A stretch of DNA of 64,000 nt from Chinchilla lanigera (Eukaryota; Chordata; Mammalia; Rodentia; Chinchillidae). The position numbers and the translations under genes are program-made. The stretch covers positions 2,764,874 through 2,828,873 of the forward strand of contig NW_004955429.1 in the NCBI RefSeq assembly GCF_000276665.1, in the 5' to 3' direction. A model generated the notes under the pieces. That model was not told where the DNA came from, made no database searches, and was given only the letters and a program-made list of their open reading frames with translations. This document shows, piece by piece, positions 47,401 through 56,400 of the stretch (the stretch's first letter is position 1; each line of letters starts with the position of its first letter).

Positions 47401-50400
47401 GGTAGTTTCCTCCTCTTATGCTATTACAATATTTGTTCTACTGTTTTCTAAAATCATTTCCATATTAAGCTACAAGTATTTAATATACACCGTGGAAGCC
47501 AGACAACGAGATCTGATGAACCTCCCAAGACTCAGCTCTGATTACTACAGGATAAAGAAGAAGCAGGTACATACAGACAAGAACAAGCGTGGGCCACCAG
47601 GGTGAGAAGGTACCCTGGGGGTCCAGCTCAGACAAGGCACTGTGTGGTCCTGCTCCACAGTCTTTAGTTATGGTCTGTTCAGTGTTCCAAGCCCTGCTTG
47701 GCAGATAAAATCACAAATGGCCCAGCCATTCAGGAACCCATTGCCCCTTCCTGCTTTAAGTGGCATGGAGGCTGCAGCTAGGCACTTAGCTCATCAGGGC
47801 CTGATCCGACAGTGTCCTTGGCAAGCAAGAGCTCTCAGCAGTCGAGGCCTGCATGCAGGGACATTTGGCAGTGTCCAGAGACACTTTCAGTTGCTATCAA
47901 CTAGGGCTAGCTAGTGGGTAGAACCCAGAGGTGGTAGGAAATATTCTACCACGTGTAAGACAGTTCCCTACCATCCACACAGAGAGCTCTGGTTGCAAAC
48001 ATCAGAAGTGCTAAAGCTGAGGAGCTGCTCCAGACTGCAGGAACTGGATTTCAAACTGGCTCAGAAGGGCCACTTCTGTCCTCTTCCTTCAAGGCATACA
48101 ACATGGATGGACAACAGCTAAACGGTAATGGCCAAAGATTTCACAGCAGGCTTGACACACAAGCCTAGGTTGAGCAGAAGGCAACCCCAAGCACAGGGTG
48201 ATGTGCTGGACACAGACGGGCACAGCTGCAGAGCACCAAGGCGGTGGGCTCAGGCGCTGTTTGCTGAGACTTGTCTTACAGCGATCATTACATTTACTGC
48301 TGACAAATCTCAGGCGCTCCTTAAAAGTTCTACTGGGAAAAGAAATACACGAACATTCAACAGTAGGTTAAGTAGATCAGTACATCACACTCTGCTGGAA
48401 TTTCACCACCACACAAAGTAATTATGAAAATATTTTCGCAATGTGGAAGTCTTTTAAAAATAATGGTAAGTAAAGCAGAACACAAAGGCATATACCAGTC
48501 TGCTGAAGGGCTGAATCCAAGAACAGAGTGGAAGAGGCTGCGGAAGGCAACAGGGAGATCTTCTCCCCTTTTAAGATTCACTTAATGGTAAAGGTGCAGC
48601 TGTTTTAACTTTTATAGATACTTGAAACATACAATTTGCAGAGTCAAAATGTCTTCTCTCAGACACGATTCTGAAGGTTACCGGAAGGCAGGCAACCCCG
48701 GGTGTGGGCGCTCACTGCCCAACGGTACAGGTTAACTTTAGAACAGTCAACCTTTGGACATGTGTATAATTATTAAAAGTATGTTCATCTTTCAATTCCT
48801 TCCTCATGAGAAAAATTAATCTGGCATTAAGGTTTTTCTTTTTTCTAAAATGTTTCTTTGTAACTGAAGTCATTCATTAAAGGATGTTTAAAAAGCCTAC
48901 AGACTAGAATCAGCAGTGAAGTTAGCAGCTCAAAGTCAGAATTTACACATCACAAAGTGAATTCTTAGGTGTTACTTCCTAAGAGGGAAACAAAAGAGTA
49001 ATCTTGCAAAGGAAGACTTTCTAAATACAGAAAGCCAACAGAGTTGGACACACATCTGTAATCCTCACTACTTGGGAGGCTGAGGCAGGAAGACTGAAAA
49101 GTTCAAGGCTAGGCTGGGCAACTTAGTGAGACCTTGTCTCAAAATAAAATTTAAAAAGAGCTGAAGATATAGCTCTGCCAGCCACACGCAAAGGCGTGGG
49201 TTTGATCCCCAGTACCACCAGGTGGGTAGGGGAGTGCGTGTGTAAAAGTTAGTTACTCACCGGGAGTTATTATGATGAATGTTACATGCTCGGGCCATTA
49301 GCACCACAATAATTGGTCGAAAGGCTTTTCCTTTTCCATCGAAGTAGTACTCGGACATTTCCTTAAGTTCCGTTGTAGATATGAACAATTCCTAAAACAA
49401 AGTTCAGTGAGACCATCCTAAGTATACAGTGTCAGGATCTGTTTTGTAAAGCTTTGGTTTAATTTCAATGTGTCCATTTCAATTAAGAAATCAAACACTA
49501 AATTGGACAAGGCTCCAGTATCGTCTGGCCGCAAAGCTGGCTGCACAAACAATGTCTGGCTCCCTTTTCCCACAGTCCTCAGGGCTAGAACAGGTACTGC
49601 CACCTGCCCCACAGACGGCAGCAGGTGGTCAATGGCTCCGACACACAGCAGGAGGCGGGAGAAAGCCCCTGGTGGGCCAGGAACGCTGGGCTAGTGACAG
49701 CTTGACTAGGGGCAGCGTGGAAGATGGAATCGAGAGGGGAAAGGAACTGTGGGAGTCCACAAAGCAGGCTGGGGGTGTCCTGCATCCGCAGGCAAAGCTG
49801 CGCACCTGGGGCAGGAAGACAGGCTGGACGTGGAGAAGAAATAGGGCTCTAAAGTCTGGCCGGGCCTCTCTTTAGCAGTGAGCATTCTGCAGGTTCACAG
49901 AAGAAGCGCAAAACACGGTTTGTCTAAGTGCAAGGAGTTCACCAGCACTGAATCCGGGAGACAAACACTGTAGGAATGTACACTATTCAATGTATAATAC
50001 AGTAGTGCCCGGTATTCCCAACACAGTAACAACGATAAATACATCAGAAGCTCAGAGAAAGACAATATCAGTGCAGTCGAGAACACCTGTTTCATGGGGG
50101 AAATGAGCTTTGACATGACGAGGAGTAGCAGGGCTCTGCTTTGTGAGAGGGAGGCCCTTCCATGGGTGCGTGCTGGTCCTGCCTACCTCTCAAGGACATC
50201 CTGGACCCTTCTTTCCCGGTAACAGTCAGGGAGCAAGGAATGGTGCCCCAGAGAGGTTCAGGGCCACAGGATATGGGGGAGCCCATCACAATTTCCCTGG
50301 GTTACTCAGTGCCAAGCACTGTGATAAAGGCAGTAGTCATAAAGACGAGGACAACAACCTTTGCCACGTGGAGCCCAGGGCCTGGACGGGGAAGTAAACC

Positions 50401-53400
50401 AGTAACTGCAGTTCGCACAACACCGGATGACGGGTCCTCTCACCCAGGAGAGCGCGTGACCCCGGGAGCTCAAAGGCCAGGGCCTGACCTGGAACAGTGC
50501 AAATGGAAGGCAAGACATGGAACAGAAGAACACGGCAGAAAGGACAACCCGAGCGCCCTTCCTGTGCGGCACCTTTAATGCTCAGGGACACACATTTTTG
50601 TAGGGGTAAAAAGAAGAGTTAGAGCTGTAAGAGCTGTCCAGAAGCAGTTACCCATACAGCGCAGAGAAGACAATTCAATCTGGAGTAGAGGTGTATTATT
50701 TGGGAGTCTTAGGTACGGAAATGGATACCCAGAGTGTACAGAAAGGATGGGCCCACAGAATCGCAGGCAATGGCAAGATGAAAGGGAGTGGGTGGGGTGG
50801 AGGAGACAAAGAACAACCCACGAATAAACTGAGGGACAGTCTAAGGATTAAGTAAGTAAGAGAGTATGGAACCCAAGGGAACAGGTTTCTTTGTTTCCTT
50901 CTTATGGGTAGGGAAGGAAGGTCAACAGCGTCCACTGCTCAAAAAAGGTCAAAGGAGATGAGAACAGAACATTTCGTTTAGCAGGCGGATGCTAAGGATG
51001 CTAATGGTACAATGGGCAGAAGCCGTTTCCGAGGTGGGAGAAGAAGCCACATGACCACGGAGGAATGAACGAGAAGGGGCGAGGCTGAGACAGAGGCCAG
51101 AGCGCGCCGTGTGCGATGCAAGGGAGGGCGGGCGCTGGGGCTGGCGCAGGCCTGCAGAAGCGCAGACGACAGGTGCCGTGCAGCACCTCTGTAATCCCAG
51201 CCTCTGAAGGCTGCCACAGTGGACCTCAGCTTTGAGCTCGGCCTGGGCAAAGTAGCAAGATCCTATCTCAAAAATAAAACAGGGCTTGGGGTACAGCTCG
51301 GTGCTGAGGAGCTCAGCTCCACCCCCAATACCAGAAAAAGAAGGAACAGAAGGACGGAAGGACAGACAGACATATGGACTGCAGTACCTCAGAGGGGTAA
51401 CAGACACTGACAGGAGGCTGCAGACGAAACAGAGGAGCAGGTGATTCCTGGTGGTTCCTGAGGAACCAAACTGCGCAGGGGCAAAGGGGATGGGACTTTA
51501 CAGAGGCAGGGGTAAGGGAGCGACCAGCAGCAGAGAAAGTGCCACAGAGCAGGCGCTGAGGGACCTCTCCCTCTGCGGCCTTCGCGTGCTTGTTAAAGGA
51601 GGGCATGTGGGCTGTGGCCAGTGCTCAGGGCTAGCGTGCTCGTCTAGTACGTGTGAGGCCGACTTCCAGCCCCAGCACCGCAAAAGGAGTGTGAAAGCTT
51701 GTGGGCCGATGAGGGGGGAAGGAAGCGCACAGACATTTCTGACCAAGGTTGTATTTGCATTTATTTTTAATGTTCTGCTGTGGAACCCGCTTCGGTGCCA
51801 GGAGCCTATGGACAGAGGCCAGGCAATGGTTCGGAGTCACGGTTTGCTCTGGCACAGGACACAGTGAGAGGCCTACAGGGACGGGCCTGCCATAAATCCA
51901 AACCCATGCATTGGACTGCATTTTAGAAAACACATGAGATGGCGAACCACTAACGGTCTGAGTAAACGAGGCAAACAAGACAGTGATTTGGGGGTCTAGC
52001 AGTGACATTCAGAATTAGACAGTGGCAGGAGTCACGGGAAGGTGCTGGAGGTGAAGAGGAAAGGTTAAGTAACTCCTGGGACAACACCTACCACCGCACC
52101 AACTCTCAATTTCGCAATCACCTTGTTCTAGACAGTAACGTGTCTCGTCCTCCACACTGCCCAGCTCCAGCTTGTGCACGTTGTTGCTTAAGAAACATTC
52201 AAAACCTGAGCTATGCAAATCAATTGTACAGGGGACTGTACCTGTCTCAAAACCTGCCCTGCTTTCTTCCTAATTCTAAAATGTTACCACGATTCAGGCA
52301 CTCAGATGTTCTGCTGCAGACTTACCTTTTTAATGTCTTCATATAGACCTTTCAAGTCTCTCCAGCCAAGTTTAAAAGGATCAGTGTATTTCTCACCACT
52401 CTGTATTTTACTATAACAGCACACCCCTGGGGTTGTGTGATGAAACCTGAGAGAATTGAGAAATGCAAATGAGAAAAGAAGAAAAACAGGGAAACAAAGC
52501 TTTTGTAAATGGGGAGGGGAAGAGGGATTGAAGAGCGGGGAGGGGAATGAGAAAAAAAAGTAGCAAGATATATCATGTACAGGTACAAATTCTCTATGAT
52601 GAATGTGATCATTATGTACATCTCAAATGTACCAACAAAATCTGATTGAAAAAAAGTAAAACAAATCATCCAAGAGAAAAATAAAAAGAAAAATGCACAT
52701 GACTCGTTTATTTTTTTAAATTTTTTTTTGTCCTTTTGAGACAGAGTCTCGCTATTCAGTTCAGGCTGGCCTTGAGCTCACTTTTTAGCCCAGGCTGGTT
52801 TCAAACTCGCAGTGATCCTCCTGCCTCAGCCTCCCAAGTGCTGGGATTACAGGCGTGCGCCACCAGGCCCCGCATGACTCCACTTTTAAAGAAGTATTAC
52901 ACACACAAACATGTAGTGCAGTTGGATGATGGAAAATTAAGCCCTAACACTTGTTGGAAATTAAACATAAATCAGAAAAAGTCTTTATAATTTAGAAAAA
53001 CATAAAGAATTTTGTTCCTGCTAAATGATATGTTAACAGATCACTTTTATAAATATGACCTTGAGAACAGACCTTATCAAAGCAACACTAAACTATGTTG
53101 GTTGTGATCTGAGTTGAACTCAAACTCCTACATTTTGAAAAGTTCTTATTTACACATGTTAAATTTCTTCGCTTAGCCCATCACAATTAAGAATAGAAAT
53201 TTACTGGCAACATGATCAATACTTTCAGCAGTTTTAATCAAAAACAGTTTACAGTCGTAAACTTACCGTGACAGACCATACACATTTCGAAAGACAGATG
53301 TTATGCTCTTCACAAGATTAAAATAGGACATCTATAAAATGAAAATATCAACAAACTTGTGAGAATATTTGTGAAAAACTTGTCCATAACATCAGACAAG

Positions 53401-56400
53401 AAAACTCCCATAATTCATAATAAACATGATCTTTTCATCACCCATTTAGAAGCAGGATCAAAAGTTTCCTTTCCTTACTATAAAAGCAACACTTTTCATT
53501 ACAAAAAACATAAATAAGAAAAAAGAGAAAATTCAAAAATCTGTAGACCATCACTTCCCCAACAAAAGCCAGCTTCCGTATGCATAGCTACCTTTCCAGC
53601 CCTGAAAAATAGTTTAAAAGTCTTCTTCCACTTAACTGCGATGGGTCAGAGAACAGTAAGGGCTGCTATATTCTTCTTTTAAATTCTTTAAACAATTAAG
53701 ATCGAAACTGGGTGTGGTGCCACAAACCTGTAACCTGAGCAGCCGGGAAGGCTGAGGCAGGAGGCTGGCAAGTTGAAGCCCAACCTAGGCAATTTGGCGA
53801 CTTTTTGCCTCACAACAAAAAATAAAAAGGGTGGGGATGTGGGGGGAGGGACAAGGCAGGACAAAAGCATCACAAGGCCAGTGAGATTTCAATATTAAGC
53901 AAGAAATTTACATTTACACAAATAAGACCTACGTACTTCAGGTGTTTATTATTAAACATATTTGGAAGCAGTGCTTCTGGACAAGCAATGTTTAAAACAA
54001 AATAAAGCAAACAACCACAAACTCAGAGGCACATTTTGGTAATATTAACTTGATCAGAGATCAAAGATTGACAGTGATTACTTACTTAAGATTCATTTGG
54101 TAACAAGTTTGAATTCCAACTTTTTTTTATGGAACTGGAGATGGAATTGGTGGTCTTCACGCTGACCTACACCTCTACTTATTTTTATTTTGAGAGAAGG
54201 TGTTTTTGGGGTTTTTTTCTGTCTTTTTGAAACAGGGTCTCACCATGCAGTTTAGGCTGGTCTCAAAGTCACTTAGTAGCCCAGGGACGCCCAGTCTTTT
54301 GAATTCTCTAGGTGGGACCTGAACTCACAATCGTCCTATCTCAGCCTACCAGAGTGCTGGGATTATAGGCATGTGCCACCACATCCACCTTTAATTCCAA
54401 CAATTATTGGGGTCCACTACTGTGGGGAAGAAATTGTGGCAAACCTTGGGGACCCAAAGATACAGACTGACTGACAGTGCTGAAGAATTCAAGAAAAAAA
54501 AAGGCATTTAAAAATTACTAGTCAAGGGCTGGGGATTTAGCTCAGCGGCACAGCGCCTGCCAGGCAAGCGTGAGGTTGTGAGTTTGATTCCTGGTACCGG
54601 AAAAAAAAAAATTAAAAAAAAAAAAAAACTACTAGTCAAATGTGGTAAGAAAGCATTTTGACCAAAAGGATGAATATAACACTAATAAAAAGTTTATCTG
54701 CCCTATATGTCAGTCTGGCATAGTGAGACCCTGTCTCAAAAAGACAAAAATAACCAAACAAAAAACAAAAAAAAAAAAACCCAAAGCAGTAACTCTGGAA
54801 TAAATAGGGCTGTGTTTTTTGTTTTATTCCCTTTTTTGTTATATATTTTCAGATTTTTCTTTAATGAAATAGACTGCTTCAGGCAGATGCAAATGCCGGT
54901 AAATGTTGACTCTGCCACACTGTGGCCAAGGAAGACTGAGTTGTGTTCTTTCTACCATAGCGCACTCTATTAAACCAGTAGGAACATTTAGGATGCCCAA
55001 GCACATAGTATCTCAGAAAGCAAAGCAATAATCCTCCCTTTTGATTTTTATCTTCTTGTGACAACCTACTTTTCTTTTTTTCTTTTTGAAATGAGTTCTG
55101 GCTAAATCGCTCAAGATGGCATCGAACTTACTTACAATCCTTTTGCCTCAGCCTCATGAGTCACTGGGATTGCAGACGGGTACTACCACATTTGAGTGAA
55201 CACTTGGTTCTTCTAGCTTTCCGTTCACACAAATCTAGTATTTTATTATAATCCTTATAAATTACGTCTTAATGGAAGAACAACTATTCAGTGTAACATC
55301 CTGTGGCATGCTCTACTGGGGTGAAATTTGAAAATTACATAGTTAATACAGGGCATTCTTTACCACCACGCAGGAGAGTTTTTGGAGGAGAGTTTGGTTC
55401 AAATCTCACTACTTTCATGTGCCAGGTTTGACACCTTTTTAATAATAACCACTCATACAGCGATGCTGAGATTAACTCAGGGGGTGCAGTTTATGTAACC
55501 TCATTGGCCCGGAGCCCAGCGCACCGCCTACTTACAACCAGCACACCCAGGGCCTGCAGCATCCCTGGGCAAGTGCGGCACACTGAGCCACACCCTGGCC
55601 CCTCAGCCTACATTTAAGACAGTATCTACTCAATCTAGGAGCAAGTGCTTCCAGAGGTCCTTAGGGCAAAGTTTCCCAAAGTGATGTTGGAGACTCTCCC
55701 AGGAGCACTTAAGTATTACGGGCACACAGCGAGAAACTAGCGCTGTAACGATCGGCTAGCGGCAACAATCATTATCCAATTCCAACTTTGTTTCCTCTTT
55801 CCATCACTCACGGCCCCTGACAACTCAACCATGCCTCTCATAAACTCACCTCTTAAAATAACAAAAAATGCTCAATTAGAGTCAAAGATCTACTGACGAC
55901 TGACTTAGTACAGTCAAACGCACATCGCCCTTTAACCCCTTACAAGATTTGTTGTATACAAGTATCAGAAAATATGTATACAAGTATCAGAAAGTAGCAG
56001 AGCTGTGCTAGAGAGACAAACTTGCCTTATTGTTGCTCTTGGTCCCCAAGGACTACTGACTTGAAATCATGCCCAAGAGACCCCCAAGAGACTTGAAGTA
56101 ACCAAAACACACAGGTCTGAAACTGAGACTCAAATGTTAACTGACAGTAACTCTATCCCTGGCACACCGTGCGGCAGGATCAGCCCCGCCCTTCTTGAAG
56201 TCCGGAGGCAGAGACTCCATAAAGCGGAGTCTCTCCAGACTTTTCCACGGCTGAGATTGCTTGACAGACACAAAATAAAAACTAAAAGAGAAAGGAATTA
56301 TCAAAGGAAAGAACGATCTAGCGGCTTCACATGGTGGCTGCATCTATCTCTTCAAATACTTATCTGTGGAACTGGAAAAATCTGAAGCCTGGCTAGGACA

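Larger units (their letters stand above)
42191..49260 (-). other. PDSS1 intron (7 kb)
   Basis: Several ID and B1 copies and a MER5-like element. The 46.6-47.8 kb part is GC-rich with open frames but no recognisable protein family. Confidence 0.75.

Noticed and set aside
49468..49875. 135-residue plus-strand open frame in a PDSS1 intron
   Set aside because: No recognisable motif, it begins inside intron sequence, and GC-rich DNA readily gives such frames.
51451..51867. 138-residue open frame, with overlapping minus-strand frames
   Set aside because: Opposing frames overlap on both strands, no domain is visible, and it lies between PDSS1 exons.
53329..53331. ATG opening the second PDSS1 exon as the real start
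   Set aside because: The position is phase 0 after a spliced first exon and aligns with an internal residue in human PDSS1 as I recall it. An alternative start is possible but not the simplest reading.
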